Shown: positions 27,401 to 39,190, counted from the stretch's first letter. The stretch: DNA of 64,000 nucleotides from Prostheceraeus crozeri (GCA_907163375.1 CAJQUW010005234.1:594501-658500), one strand, 5' to 3'. Numbers and translations are program-made. Notes: generated by a model from the letters alone, not told the origin.

Positions 27401-28003
27401 GAACTATGTGTAGTGCATCTAAGACGAAGCATTATAAAACAAGATAAGTTTAATTTTATAGGATTCACTATATTAGAATTAGCTAAACTATTTATGTATA
27501 GATTTATATATGATTATTTAGCACCTGCTTATGGCGAAAACTATAAATTACACTTTAGAGATACTGATAGCGTTTTCTTAGAATTAACAATACCGTGTAA
27601 TTCTTCACTTGATGAAGAAATTAATAAAATAAAAGATATCATTCATCCTTCTGATTTATGTAAAGTAAAAGATGAACTAGAAGGAAATGAAGATTTCATA
27701 ACAGAAGCTATATTTTTAAAATCTAAATGTTATTGTTTTAATACAACTAACAATATTAAAACACATAAAACATTAAAAGGAATTTCAAAGGCATCAGTGG
27801 CTAACCAAATAACATTTCAAGATTATAAGAATGCATTATTTAATAATGAAATAAAAACAGCATGTAATTATAGCCTTAGTTCAAAGAAACATGAAATGTA
27901 TTTAAAAGAGGAACATAAATTAGCATTAGATCCATTTGATGACAAAAGAAAAATTTTACCTAATGGAATAACTACTTTACCTTTTTCATTTTCTAATTTC
28001 TAA
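24424..28003 (+). pseudogene. Protein-primed DNA polymerase B of Polinton 1, broken
   Basis: This would replicate the element from a terminal protein primer. It starts MENTKFYCF with an N-terminal C2H2-type finger. A long poorly conserved region follows, then the exonuclease region (YNGSRYDFHLVMKDL near 25930) and the palm. Motif A reads YYDFNRLYSSCM, motif B MNDAFYGKTLENVR and motif C FRDTDSVFL with both aspartates. Between exonuclease and palm is GIRGGVSSV, a usual pPolB mark. About five interruptions, mostly in the first half. Single copy, facing the ATPase gene. Confidence 0.9.
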
Positions 28004-28075
28004 GATAGACAAATTTGATATATATGTAAAATAAAAAAATAAAATATTATAACACTATATTTGTATATTTTTTTA

Positions 28076-28842
28076 TCACTCGGTAAACAAATCTTCTATA
28101 ACTCTATCATGAATTGTTTTATCAATATTAATTGTAATGAAGCCATAATCTTTTGACCAAGCATTGTTACACGATTGTTTAAATTCATCTTTATTTCTTA
28201 CGCATAAATCTCTTAACAAATCACTTAAGTTTCTTGCATCTATTTCAAATGGTATAAATATATTTGCATTCTTTCTAATAACACTTCCGTCTAATGAATA
28301 CATACTTTGTGTTAAATAAAAAACACTACAGTTATTATGTCTACCTCTTGTGAAATAATTTCTCTGAACTGACTGATTTCTATCATTAACACAATCATCA
28401 AAAATTACACAATGTTTCATTGTTTTATCTAGTTTACTAGGATCTTGCATATTACCACTATCATCTATTAATTGCATCTTTATATGCTTATTTTTATTGG
28501 ATTCAACTAACTGATTATTTTTTGCTGCTTCTTCACACCACGAACTTATTTCTTCTTCATCTTCAGATTTTTCATATTCTTTGAATAATGAAGCAATTGC
28601 TGTTTTTTTAAGATTATTTTCAAATCCATATTTTAAAAATTGATAGACGGGTTGTTCTGCTGTTGTTGTATAAATTATGAGATTGTTAGAATCCAAAAAA
28701 TTTGTAGTCGTTAAAATTTTGAATAATAGGTATGTTTTTCCACATCCTGATCTTCCACAAATAACTGACAAAACTTTATTGGATAAATTTGGATGATGAT
28801 TAAATTTAAGTTTTTTTTATTTAATGGGGGCACTTCACTCAT
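28076..28842 (-). pseudogene. A32/FtsK-type packaging ATPase of Polinton 1, broken
   Basis: Genome-packaging motor ATPase. Walker A is GRSGCGKT, Walker B is HCVIFDDCV, and an arginine-rich YFTRGRHNN segment follows with YLTQSMYSLD, matching the sensor region of Polinton ATPases. The N-terminal leader starts MSEVPPLNKK at 28842. About one interruption. Convergent with the polymerase gene; first of four minus-strand genes leading to the right end. Confidence 0.85.
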
Positions 28843-28938
28843 TTTTTAATAAAAAATTTCAATTTTAATTTTTTTATTTTTAAAGAAGAAGAAGAAAAAG
28901 AAGAAGAAAATTAAACTTCTCTAGTTTCGCGTGGGAGT

Positions 28939-29736
28939 TTATACCTCCCGAACCAAAAGATCTATCATAATCTCTTCACCTTCAAAATTTATTTCTTGTC
29001 CTTTCTCATTAGTGATTCTAATGTTAATGTTAATAGTTTTTCTTGTAATAGGGAAATATATTAATGTTTGTGGAAATACATTTAATCTATAACCAATGGA
29101 TACAGTAAAAGCTGGGAAACTGAATATTAAATTTGACAATTTACCATTTAAATATCCTCCTTCAATAATGTCACAATGTACAACAATTGAATTTATTTCA
29201 GTTATTATAGGAATCTTCTCACCTAAATGATAACCTTGACTATAAGTTTGTTTATTAAATCCTAATAGCTTTGACAATGATCTATCATGATTAAAATCAA
29301 CTTGATGATTTTCGTCTAAAGTAAGAGAAAATTTATTAACTGCCGGTTCAACTGCAAAATGTAATTGTTTCTTATCTTTAAATGGTATACATAAATGTCT
29401 CTTAATTTCATTTGATATTGATTCAACTTCGTAAGAACCAGGAAGAAAAGTTATTTTCCATGTTTTGCCTTTATCAGTAGAATATCTAAATTGATCATTC
29501 ACATCTTTGATAACGATTTGAATAGTGTTAAATGAGGAGAAACTAGTCAATGCAATTTGATAATTTTTATTTTGTTCCAAATGTAGAATGGGTTCTAAAT
29601 TAGAAGTGTGTGATAAAGTAGTTGTTATAATTTTTATCGTCGTGCTAAATTTTGATGAACCCAAAATCTCTGTCAAATTTTCTAAATGATTATTAATTTT
29701 GTCAAAATCTAGTGATGATAATTCTCTCGAAGACAT
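28939..29736 (-). CDS. Minor capsid (penton-like) or virion protein of Polinton 1 (265 aa)
   Basis: Starts MSSRELSSLDFDKIN. It is mainly beta-rich (NYQIALTSFSSF, KTWKITFLPGSYEVESI, LSKLLGFNK). The YQIALTSF ... LPGSYE ... LGF order recurs in Polinton proteins thought to be minor capsid or vertex components (family knowledge by layout; no structural proof here). Open from ATG to stop. Lies between the ATPase and the next conserved gene, 40 bp from it. Confidence 0.6.
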   Translation of the reverse strand: MSSRELSSLDFDKINNHLENLTEILGSSKFSTTIKIITTTLSHTSNLEPILHLEQNKNYQIALTSFSSFNTIQIVIKDVNDQFRYSTDKGKTWKITFLPGSYEVESISNEIKRHLCIPFKDKKQLHFAVEPAVNKFSLTLDENHQVDFNHDRSLSKLLGFNKQTYSQGYHLGEKIPIITEINSIVVHCDIIEGGYLNGKLSNLIFSFPAFTVSIGYRLNVFPQTLIYFPITRKTININIRITNEKGQEINFEGEEIMIDLLVREV

Positions 29737-29776
29737 TTTTTAACTAAAAAAATTTAAAAAATATTATAGATAAAAA

Positions 29777-30520
29777 TTAGAAACAACATATTTCAGCTAT
29801 ACTTTTATAATCCTCTTCATTTAGAATCTTCTTTTCTAACAGTCTTTTCAATATAGCATGAATTTCATTGAAACTAGAGTTATGTCCTTCTTTTATTGCA
29901 GATATTAAAATATTTAATCTATTTAGTAATTCTTGTTGATCATCTGGTAAAAAAACAGTTGTTTCTGTTTTAAAACCTTTCCCTACTTTAACTCCCGTTG
30001 ATAATAAATTTTCTAATTGTTTATAACGTCTAAGAGATTTTACTGCACCAACTCTATCTAACATAGCTTTATATTTTATGAGATCTCCTACAGCATAATT
30101 TTTTAAATCTGCTCCTCTTAAAAGATCAACAAAATTTCTATCTAAACTAAAAGGAGATTTATCTGGTGAGAAAATTAAACCTCGAAAAGGTTGTGGAAAT
30201 ATTTCTTTTTGTCCGAGATAAACTCTAGGTATTGTTTTTTCATCTATAAATGAAATAGAATGTTCAAATTGCATAGATTTTGGTAATTTCTTATTAATGT
30301 TTGATTCTAGTAATCCATAGTCATCTAATATAGTTTTGTGCTCTGGATCTGTTATATCAATTTGTTTATCATTATTTGTAAGTTCTTTTTCAAGAGTTTT
30401 AAATGGTTTCATAGTTTTCTCAAAATCAGTTTTTACTTGTTCGGTTTGCTGCATTTTTTCAAACATATCAGATTGAATACCAGCTTTTATCATTCTATGT
30501 TGAAGATGATTTTCATTCAT
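29777..30520 (-). CDS. Conserved Polinton protein, unknown role (247 aa)
   Basis: Starts MNENHLQHRMIKAGIQ. A charged N-terminal half carries LPKSMQFEHSI, a central FSPDKSPFSLDRNFVDLLRG, and a C-terminal helical part. Similar in size and layout to 47748-48440 of Polinton 2 (a central motif in which a short chain precedes a Y/F-L-L-R core). Coding-like sequence continues upstream to about 30600, so the true N-terminus may be longer. Role unknown, perhaps virion assembly. Confidence 0.6.
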   Translation of the reverse strand: MNENHLQHRMIKAGIQSDMFEKMQQTEQVKTDFEKTMKPFKTLEKELTNNDKQIDITDPEHKTILDDYGLLESNINKKLPKSMQFEHSISFIDEKTIPRVYLGQKEIFPQPFRGLIFSPDKSPFSLDRNFVDLLRGADLKNYAVGDLIKYKAMLDRVGAVKSLRRYKQLENLLSTGVKVGKGFKTETTVFLPDDQQELLNRLNILISAIKEGHNSSFNEIHAILKRLLEKKILNEEDYKSIAEICCF

Positions 30521-30764
30521 AATATTTCTTTGTTTTATTAACTCTTCTAACTGTTTTATTCTTTTAAAATTATCAGCTCTAATTTTATCTATTTTTTATA
30601 TTATATTTTTATATTTTTTATATGTTTTTTTTGATTATCAGCTTTAATTTTATCCATTTTTTAAAATGTAATATTTGAATTTTGTGATAACATTGGAATA
30701 CAACAAAAACATTTTACTGAACAAATTATTTTTTTATTGCTTTGTTGCCTGACATCTTTTCGTT

Positions 30765-31445
30765 TTAAGTTTTGTTTAATAAAGTTTTGCTTAAATTTTC
30801 GCTTAAAGTTTTTAGCTCTTCTAAAAAAATTTTGTCATTTTCTTCATTAGAAATTTTACCATCACCAGAAATTTTGCCATCCTGTTTATTCTTATCATCA
30901 ACTTTTTCTGACTGTAATTGAAATGATATTTGATTTACTTCATTAGCTATTTGATCAAATTTTTCAATCTCATCTAACGTAATGACATTATCATCACAGA
31001 CTCTTTGAAAATAATAATGTAGTTTATCATAGACTTCTTTAATATGTAAATGTTTAGTTTTTAGTGATTTTCGTTTCTTAGTTATTAAAGATTTATCTAA
31101 CATTGTAACAAGTGAAGTTGCAAAAACACCCGTACCTGTTAAAGCTGTAGCAACTACTGGAATTACTAAAACACCAGAAGATATAACAATAGTGAGAGCG
31201 CCTAAACTTATTGTTAAGAATATGCCAATTCCTTGTGTTACATTCTTAACTTTACTCCATCTCTTTCTTATTTTTTTATAATGCTCTAATCTTAATAATA
31301 ATTGAGATTCCTTATCTTTCATACATCGTACTCTATCTTTATGTTTTTCTTTATTCATTTTTTCAATGTCCATTAAAGTAGAACTATGTTCATATGATAA
31401 CGAAGGATATATTCTTGCGGTTTCTTCCACTTTTGTTTCTTCCAT
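30765..31445 (-). CDS. Membrane protein with hydrophobic hairpin (226 aa)
   Basis: From the ATG at 31445: a charged N-terminus, then HYKKIRKRWSKVKN, two adjacent hydrophobic segments (GIFLTISLGALTIVISSG and VLVIPVVATALTGTGVF), then a charged, coiled region (ITLDEIEKFDQ) and a polar tail. The KKIRKRW-hydrophobic hairpin-DEIEEF layout is one I associate with an accessory membrane protein of invertebrate Polintons. Role unknown. A fragment of this gene lies at the opposite end (10812-10898). Confidence 0.65.
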   Translation of the reverse strand: MEETKVEETARIYPSLSYEHSSTLMDIEKMNKEKHKDRVRCMKDKESQLLLRLEHYKKIRKRWSKVKNVTQGIGIFLTISLGALTIVISSGVLVIPVVATALTGTGVFATSLVTMLDKSLITKKRKSLKTKHLHIKEVYDKLHYYFQRVCDDNVITLDEIEKFDQIANEVNQISFQLQSEKVDDKNKQDGKISGDGKISNEENDKIFLEELKTLSENLSKTLLNKT

Positions 31446-31466
31446 TTTTAAAGAAATATTCTTAGA

Positions 31467-32059
31467 CACATAATTTTAGTTATCTCATATTTTAAAACCT
31501 GAAAAATGGATAAAATTCATGAATTTCGACGTTTTTAAAAATACCAATTTTTTTGATGTTGTGTCCTGGAACGGTCATGATTTTGGGAGTAAAATGTCAT
31601 AATCTCAAATTTGAGATTCTTAACTTTTATGATTTTTCGGTGTCCTGGAACGGTCATGATTTTAAGGGTGAAAATTGTAATTCTCAAATTTTGAGATTCT
31701 TAACTTTTCTGATTTTTTCGGTGTCCTGGAACGGTCATGATTTCAAGAGTAAAATGTCATAATCACAAATTTGAAATTTTGAAAATTTTGAAAAATTTGA
31801 AAAATTGAGTATTTTTAAAAACGCCTAAATTTATGAATTTAGGTCTTCATAACCTGAAAAAATGACCAAAATTCTTAAATTTAGTCGTTTTTAAAAATAT
31901 CCAATTTTTCAAAAAATGGTACTTTTTAAATGGTCTAAATTTATGAATTTAGGTTTTAAAAACCTGAAAAAGGGTTAAAATTCATGAATTTATGTCGTTT
32001 TTAAAGATACCAATTTTTCTGAATTTGTCTTGTCCTAGAACGGTCTTCTTCCCATTACT
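31467..32059 (-). repeat. Right terminal inverted repeat of Polinton 1
   Basis: Complement of the left arm over its whole length, with only scattered substitutions (about 97% by eye). Holds one copy of the outer unit present four times on the left. Ends at AGTAATGGGAAG (complement), directly against the duplication GAGGAC. Confidence 0.95.
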
Positions 32060-32065
32060 GAGGAC
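32060..32065. repeat. Target-site duplication, right copy (GAGGAC)
   Basis: Identical to 9869-9874. Confidence 0.95.
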
Positions 32066-33164
32066 TTTTTAATTCAAGTTTACGAACGCCTAGATGACAA
32101 AGATAGAAGTCAACGATTTCGTATTGAGATTGTTTATGATATAGAATTGATTAACATGGATTTTTCGGGCAATAACGTAGGACATCTCTGAGGGCGCGTA
32201 AGCCAATGCCCAATTGGATCTTGCACACACTGAAAGAAAATTGTGATATGAATTATTTTAAATGCATGATGAGTCGATGTAATCAACAGAGCAAACTCGT
32301 ACTCACAGTAATAAAATAACTAGTGATAACTACTTCATGCTTTAATGCAATACTTTTCAAATTGAAGCACATTTAACCAATCATGGATTTTGCTAACAAA
32401 TGTATATCTTAGAAATTTAAAGTTATGTAATGAAGACACTTGCAATTTTTAGAATACTTCAATAAAAAATTTAGAATTTCTATTTCACTTGAATTCAGTT
32501 CTTGGAAGTTATTCTGCGATATTCTGAAATGAAATTTTGAATTCTTGAAATTTTTGTTATTGTCAACTCAGATCAAAGAGCAGCTTATTCAGAGAGGTAA
32601 ACGTGATTGCTGTAATAATTAATGAGTTTATCAATAATGGAAAATCTGTAAATTACTGAGAATAGGATCAGCTGTCTGTCTAAAATAGACATTATCGGAT
32701 GGGAAAGAATTCCCCGCCCCTAGTTGCAGTTGTGACAAATAGCAAACCTCTTTAGCAATAGTCAAATCTTTTCGCCATTTTTGCGTGAATCATGCCTTAT
32801 GATGAAGAGGCGAAGAGCATCCGCTGTTGCTGATGAAACTTAGTTTTGCTATACATGAAAGTGGAGATCCTTACTTTCATAAAAATGAATGTTATTCTCC
32901 CTCTGATACGTCACACCAAAAGCAAATGCATAGCAAGACAATTTTAATCTGCGATGTTTAAGGAAATTTTATTGCGATGTCATCGTTTTAGTGAAGAAAT
33001 CATTTAAAACTTTCAGCTTCGCATCGTATCGCATAATGTCAATTTGTATAACTCTTTGTTGTCCATTTTTCGTTTTCCGGTTGCGCAATTTCCAAACTTT
33101 GTAGCGTATCGTATTGACAACAATGAAATTGAATAGACGACAGATCAAATTGCCATGCAAAAGA
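32066..33164. other. Host DNA right of Polinton 1; possible coding trace
   Basis: From the junction to about 32191 one frame stays open (VYERLDDKDRSQRF, FRIEIVYDIELINMDF), which looks codon-like but has no known motif and no clear splice sites. It may be a trace of a gene into which the element inserted. The rest holds nothing recognisable. Confidence 0.35.
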
Positions 33165-33262
33165 TGTGAGGCCGGTAGGATTCGAACCTACGACCAAGGT
33201 CAACACAGGTGGATTAATTCGTATAAAACTGTGTTTGAGAGATGATGCAACAGCTAATTGAT
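33165..33262 (-). repeat. tRNA-like sequence, probable SINE or tRNA pseudogene
   Basis: The minus strand carries a perfect T-arm GTAGG-TTCGAAT-CCTAC (33175-33191), which is also a perfect B box (GGTTCGAATCC). Upstream is a D-arm-like CAATTAGCTG. A matching 5' acceptor half is missing, so a functional tRNA is not supported. Confidence 0.45.
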
Positions 33263-34078
33263 GGAGCGCGCATGACATGTAATGTCAAAAAAACTGTCAG
33301 TATCGTAATTCTATCCTTATTAAAGAGATATCAGCTGCGCTTGTTGCTGAGTGAAGGAACACCAAAACTCAGAAAATCATATATGAGCAGGCAACCGAGA
33401 GATAAGTGAAATTTAAATTGTGTCTTTTGAGTGGAGACATGTTGGTGCACGACTATGCGGGTGCTTTTGCCGGTGCCTTGAAGCAAGGTGTTGCGAACAA
33501 ATAGGTTCACTTCAATAATGCACAAATAGATATTTGTCAAAACTTATTATGTTTTTCGTTCATCATTATGGCAAAACGGAAAGTGGTCGGGTTTAATAAT
33601 AGAAAAAATTCCAGAAAGCATTAACCAGTATTTGCAGTATGTACATGAGTAATCATTTGAAATATTCACCTCAGGTTTCTTATCATTTTATTCTAAGAGG
33701 GAAACCAATTTGATTAGGATGGAATAGCAGTGCTAACATCTGTTGAATTCAAAACGTCAGTTACAATCTCCATCAATTACTTGTGACGCAAAACTCAGCT
33801 TTATACGAAATGAAACAACGGAAAATTGTTGTACAAGCTGATATTATGCCAAACATTCTAGTATATCTTCATTGCACACTTACAGACGTCGAGTGCATGA
33901 TTACCATTTCACTGCTACATTGAAACACAACTTTTCTGTACGTGAATCTATGGACTTCTTAATAAAAAACAGATCAATATAAACAGATGCTAGATATTTA
34001 GAATTCTATGCCATTAAAACGCAAACATAGTTTTTAAAAATGATGTTTAACTTCTGTAAAGCCAGATTTGACGGATCG
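33263..34078. other. Host intergenic DNA
   Basis: No gene, RNA or transposon end recognised. Confidence 0.5.
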
Positions 34079-34310
34079 AGAATTTGAAGGAAAAGGAACG
34101 TCTCGATTATCCACAAAATATAATCAAGCAATGAGAGCACTTTCCAATATTATGTTCAAATTTCAAATGAAAATTTCAATACTTTTAAGTATTTGTTGAG
34201 TATTTTTTGGCAAGATAAAGTATATACATAGATGTAATGTCCAATCATGAACTACACTTTCAAATGAATTATGAAGACACGAAATAACGCCAATTTGTCC
34301 ATTGGCGAGA
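34079..34310 (+). pseudogene. Partial, decayed duplicate of the following host exon
   Basis: 34079-34125 matches 34659-34705 (AATTTGAAGGAAAA(G/T)GAACG and onward), and 34253-34310 matches 34713-34770 (TTTCAAATGAAT, ATTTGTCCATTGGCG). About 125 bp of unrelated sequence separates the two matching parts. Stops interrupt the copied frame. A local segmental duplication of the exon, now dead. Confidence 0.85.
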
Positions 34311-34530
34311 ATTTTGGTATGAGTCGAGTGAACAGTATCGTTCACAATACAGCTAAATATGCCTTCATAAAGGATGAGTGAGACACGAATCTCATCCGCA
34401 GACAGGGAAACTACGATGCTCACAATTACTTGAAATCTCATTTTTCTTAATCCGTTGCTATAGATAACTTAGCAGAAATCATACTACAGAATGTTCAACA
34501 TAGTGCAAATATACTATGTTATTATTGCAG

Positions 34531-34924
34531 ATATGAGCGCGCGGCAAAGAGCTCAGGAGAGGGACTTCAATCGTCGCAGAAAACTCATCTTGGACAAGGG
34601 GTTTGAGATGGCACGAAATCAGCTCGATACTCGACTTGGACAATGCTTAGTACATGAAAATTTGAAGGAAAATGAACGTCTTAATGATCTACAAAATAAA
34701 ATCAAACGACGAGAACATTTTCAAATGAATCATGAAGACGCAAAACTGCGTCGATTTGTCCATTGGCGTGATCGCAGCATCAGAGAGCCTATCATCGTAT
34801 GCGAAAGAGATCCAACATTCGAAACTGTGGAAGATTTGTTAGAAATGGCAAGACCAAGATACATGATTAGACGAGAGAACCAGCGTAGTCCATCACCTTC
34901 ATTTTCAACTTTCTCCTTGTTCAG
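34531..34924 (+). CDS. Host gene of unknown function, 5' visible exon
   Basis: The exon lies between a good acceptor (TTATTATTGCAG, AG at 34529-34530) and donor (AG|GTGAGATC, GT at 34925). The first ATG is two bases into the exon (34533): MSARQRAQERDFNRRRK. The ~131 encoded residues are highly charged and helical (LKENERLNDLQNKIKRRE, MARPRYMIRRENQRSP). No known domain was recognised. It ends in phase 2 and joins in frame to 37635-38193. If 34533 is the start, a 5'-UTR intron lies upstream; further coding exons cannot be excluded. Confidence 0.75.
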
Positions 34925-36005
34925 GTGAGATCAGTGAGGTCAGACATCCCGGTTTCACTGGAAAAATCCTGGTTTGAACGCATTTGTCCCGGAGTCCCGA
35001 AGAGTGTATCTCGGTGACAATCATTTTTTATTATTATTACTTTTCAGTTGCTGAACATTCGGGTTTTTCGGGATGCAGCAGTTTGCAATAGTGGAACATA
35101 TTTTATGATGTAAATTAACACGTAAAATTTTCTCAGTGAACATCTGTGTTTGTATATGTCTCAAAATAAATTTTCATAAAATCTAAATTTCATAGCCGTC
35201 TTACTGGCAGTCATAACACCCAGTTCCTCTTAGTCGTTCAAACGACGATGACTGATTCCTAAATGAACTCGCAAAAACAGCTCCAGCAGTAAAATTGGCC
35301 AATTCACAAACATGTATTTTCAAGGTCATGGTTGAATGTTTGAATTTGTGCTTCGGCTCTGAGTAGTCTAGATCTTGCTGGTTGGAAATAGCTTGGAACA
35401 TTTTATATGCATATTCAGTACATCAATAGTCTGGTCGTGCTGGTCATGCTGCTTTAAGTAAAGTATTATTTGTTACAAATTATAATTTAATATAAGCGTT
35501 GAATTTTCCTTGCACTTGAAAAACAAAGAATAACAAAACTCCGTTGTTTCAGTCAAAAGATCATAAAGGGAAATAACAGCGTGTCTTTCATAGGAAATGA
35601 TTAAAGAATACTTTGCAATACAGCCAAAAGTGTAATGCGACTATACGAGGTGATCACACTGATACACATGAAATCGAAGCATTAAATCATATGCAAATTG
35701 TTTTACAGACCGAAGAGTCATCTATTCAAATATTGGGGAGCTTTCGTAGCTGCTCGAACAGCAAGTCGGAAAGGTTTAGCGCGGAATCACTTAAATGGGT
35801 CATTGACTAGAATTCTACAGTAAATGGAAAAATATCGTAAGGTGAATAAATAGGATTCAAGAAACCTATGCATGAATGAAGCTGGGGCATAATTAAAGCC
35901 TATGGGCCTCTATAAGAGGAGATTTTAAGGAGGAATACAGTATGTCTTGTCGAATTCATCATCAACCGTGGAAATTGTGAAAGCAAGAATTTCAAATATA
36001 CATGT

Positions 36006-37388
36006 ACAGGGTGAGTAAGGAAACGTTGTTTAAAGTTTGTGAAACATCACTTTGAATTGTTATTCTGATTTCTTTCTTAAGTGGGCTGACTCAATTTCCA
36101 TGGTTTTGTCTTCTGTTGTATAACATTTCTATGCACCAAATTGAAACTCTAAGTTCAAAATTTACAAATTCAAATTCATATTATCGGACGAATGGTTTAT
36201 GTGAATAGTTGAAGTCATTTAGGGCTTCATTCAAGTCAAGCTATGGAAAGGATGGCGAAACTTGTTGCATGGGCAGTTGCATTCAACAATGTGTCTGAAG
36301 CAAGGAGAAGCTACAAGGATGAATTTCATGAGGAAGCTCCACCTCCACCGACATTCCATCGCTGGATGAAGAAATTCCTTACGTATGGGGATATCAATAT
36401 GCGTGAAGATGGAAGTGGTTGACCGGTGACGGCTTTAGGTGACGATATTTTTTCTTCCATTAAACCGATGATTGAAGACGACCCGAACGTTTCTACGCGT
36501 CGTATCAGTAACACGCTGGGAGTTTCTCAAAGTAGCGTCGTTCGTTGTCTTCACAAGAAACCATCCCTATAAGCCAACCTTTGTCCACGAACTCTCTGAT
36601 GACGATCACGACCGACGTCTCGAATTTTTCCAATGGATTTCTCAACAACGTGACCGCCATCTTCAATTCCATCTCCGAATAGTGTTTTCCGACGAAGCTG
36701 TCTTCCATGTGAACGGGACTGTGAAAAAATATAATCTGCACTACTGGAGCAGTGACAAACCTAAAGTTTTCATCGAAAAGCCTCATGACCGGAGATTCGT
36801 CACTGTATGGGCCATGACAGACCATACTGGAGTGCTGAGTTACGGCATCAGTGAGAAAACGATTAACAGAGACCGGCACTGCAATGTTCTGAAGCAAAAT
36901 GTTGTTCCTTCTTACGACGAAACGAAAACCGGAACAGATACTATCAACTGGACGGAGCTCCTACCCACTGCAGCAACGCATCTCGAAGAATCCTCGACGA
37001 AAATCAGACGGGTCGGTGGATTGGTCGAAGAGAAAAGTTGAGTGACCACCCCGTTCTCCAGACCTTACTGTATGTGACTTCTTCCTCTGGGGAGCGTTAA
37101 AAGACTGAGTATATGCGCGACTACCAAGAAATACGAGGGAACTGACAGTCCACATTCGAGAGGAAATTACTACTTTTACAACTGACGCCTGTCGGAAGGC
37201 CTATGACCCATTTGTCTCTCTTTGCTCTCTTTGCATTCAGCAGGAAGGTGCTCAATTTGAATTGCTGTTGTAAGCACGACTTGTAAGTAGCAGCTTTGCC
37301 TATGTTTATAGCCGTTTGTTATTATATTTTATTGTAACCTATAATATGCCCCATTTAAAGCAAATAACACTTTCTTTACTCACCCTGT
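36006..37388 (+). mobile_element. Tc1/mariner-superfamily DNA transposon, dead
   Basis: The terminal inverted repeats begin ACAGGGTGAGTAA at 36006 and, complemented, ACAGGGTGAGTAA at 37388; about 30 bp are recognisable with small differences. Total length 1.38 kb. The outer flank reads TG-TA on the left and TG on the right, so a TA duplication is not intact. It sits in the intron of the host gene at 34531-38193, in the same orientation. Confidence 0.9.
36243..37272 (+). pseudogene. Mariner-like transposase, decayed
   Basis: From the ATG at 36243: MERMAKLVAWAVAFNN, then a helix-turn-helix (PTFHRWMKKF, then STRRISNTLGVSQSSVVRCL). The catalytic part carries IVFSDEAVFHVNG (first Asp), VTVWAMTDH, and WPPRSPDLTVCDFFLWG-type residues around 37045-37095 (last catalytic Asp), followed by NTRELTVHIREEI. 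An in-frame TGA at 36420-36422 and at least two frameshifts (near 36555 and after about 36960) inactivate it. The family is the one common in arthropods and cnidarians with a DUF4817-type N-terminus. Confidence 0.85.
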
Positions 37389-37634
37389 GCATCAAGCGCA
37401 GAATTCTGCGCCTAAATTGGAGTGAGGCACGTGTAAAATAGTCCATGCTTCAGCAAGTTCTTCAAATAAAAATTGAAAACTGTTTGATTGCCAATTTTCT
37501 GAAATTCGCACATTGGGAGACATGCATGATGTGCAGCATGTTTATTCTCATTACGCATTGTCATTGTCAATTTGTAAGTGAATTATGAGACTTCAAGCTT
37601 GATATGCGTGCTGACATGCATCTTTTGGTTTCAG

Positions 37635-38193
37635 GGCTCATATCAAGAGGAATTTAAACTATTGGGAGAAACCAATGAATAGCCAAGTTAAATTCCACGC
37701 TGCACTCGCTCCAACTCCAGTTTTGACTGCCGAGGAATTTCTATGTATGCGAGAGGAATGGCGTAAGCAGCAAGATTCGAGGCAAAGATGTTTGACACCT
37801 CCATCTCAAGCAATTCGTCAGAATCGAGCATCTGGAGAACCTAGTAGGACATCAAGTCGGTTAAGCAGCTCAACGACTGCGGAAACATCTGAAGGGAGTA
37901 AAGTCTCAAGTCCTCGTGACAGTGAGGACGAAACAGATGAAATAATAAAAACGGATCCTGTTTTTATTACATCGTCTTACAACAGCGCCTTGCAGTGTAT
38001 TCCCAGCAAATATCACCCGAACAAACATCCTTCCAATCATAAAGTACATTTCCAATCGACGCAGAGAGAAAGAAGGATAAGGCCAATGACTGTAGCAGTG
38101 GGACAACGTGCATCAACGAACTTCAAATCCATTTGCAAGGACCCTGAAAATGTTGCCATCCTGCAGCAAGTTATTAGAGCTCGTTCTAGATAG
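37635..38193 (+). CDS. Host gene of unknown function, 3' terminal exon
   Basis: The exon starts after CTTTTGGTTTCAG (AG at 37633-37634). The split Arg codon of the previous exon is completed here and the frame continues AHIKRNLNYWEKPMN to a TAG at 38191-38193. The product has an EEFLCMREEWRKQQ helix, a Ser/Thr-rich low-complexity middle (SSRLSSSTTAETSEGS) and a basic end. Together the two exons give about 317 residues. The intron (34925-37634) contains a mariner-like element. Matching phase and open frames make it the best-supported host gene here; function unknown. Confidence 0.75.
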
Positions 38194-39190
38194 GATGCGA
38201 TCGATTTAAGATATTTTCAACGAATTTGTTCTGGGACTGTCCCTTGAATCGAATTGAGGTCATTTTGTCGATCGGATTAATTTTGCAATTCAATCTACGT
38301 TGAAGCTGGATTGTCAACACGGACAAACGAATTTGTGTAAATGAGATTTGCTTGCATGCGGCAATCTATTTTTCAAGTTGCTTTATCGCTGCATTTTCGT
38401 GGAAAATGCCAAGAAGAATGTGTATCTCTGCCTTATTCATAACATTGATGGTCGAAAAACTCAAATCCTGAATTAAGTATTTTGACAAATTGGTAACATC
38501 TATAATTTATGATTTTTGACATGTTTTTTATCTTTGAGCTTTTGCGTTGTTCCACATTGTATTTCTATAAGATCAGCTGACATTGAGTGAAAAGTGGTGG
38601 CACCGTGTTCATTGACGAATTACGAAAGTTACAAGGATTTGACAAAAGTTCAAGAGGTAGAAAGATACATGGAAGAAAGTGTATAGAGATCATATATTTT
38701 GATCAAGAGAAAATTAAAACTGCCGATTATGATGCGGCCCGCATACTGTCTCACTATTCTGATCTCTACCACGTCTCATGCATTTTGTTTTAACATTAAT
38801 ATTTTTGATTTTCTTTGTGAAGACATGTATTTATGGAATGACGTTGAGTTGAGACGATAACTTGTCCAAAATCTGATAGGACATATGGAGGCCGCTGTTC
38901 AGATGTAGAAAGATGAATTTTTCATCATTGATTATGTCAAAGTAAAATTGAAATCTTTGTTTTGACTTAAATTATTTTGTGTTGGTCAGCCAACATCATG
39001 CTCAAAACAAAATAGCTCGAAAAGCAAGCTCCGTGTCAACTACTACAGTCGATTTCATAAAGTTAGAAACTAGTTAAAACAGCAAAATTTTATGGCAAAC
39101 AGCAAGTTTCAACTGTAATTGAATGAATTCGTTTCCTGTATCACAGCAAATATTTTTATTTGTGATATGGTAACCCAGGAAGGGCCTAGT
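38194..39190. other. Host intergenic DNA / 3' flank
   Basis: No clear polyadenylation signal was found close after the stop at 38193. An open frame at 38587-38793 has no recognised motif. Confidence 0.45.

Noticed and set aside
33165-33262. Functional tRNA gene on the minus strand
   Set aside because: Only the T-arm and 3' side are good; no matching 5' acceptor strand or anticodon arm.
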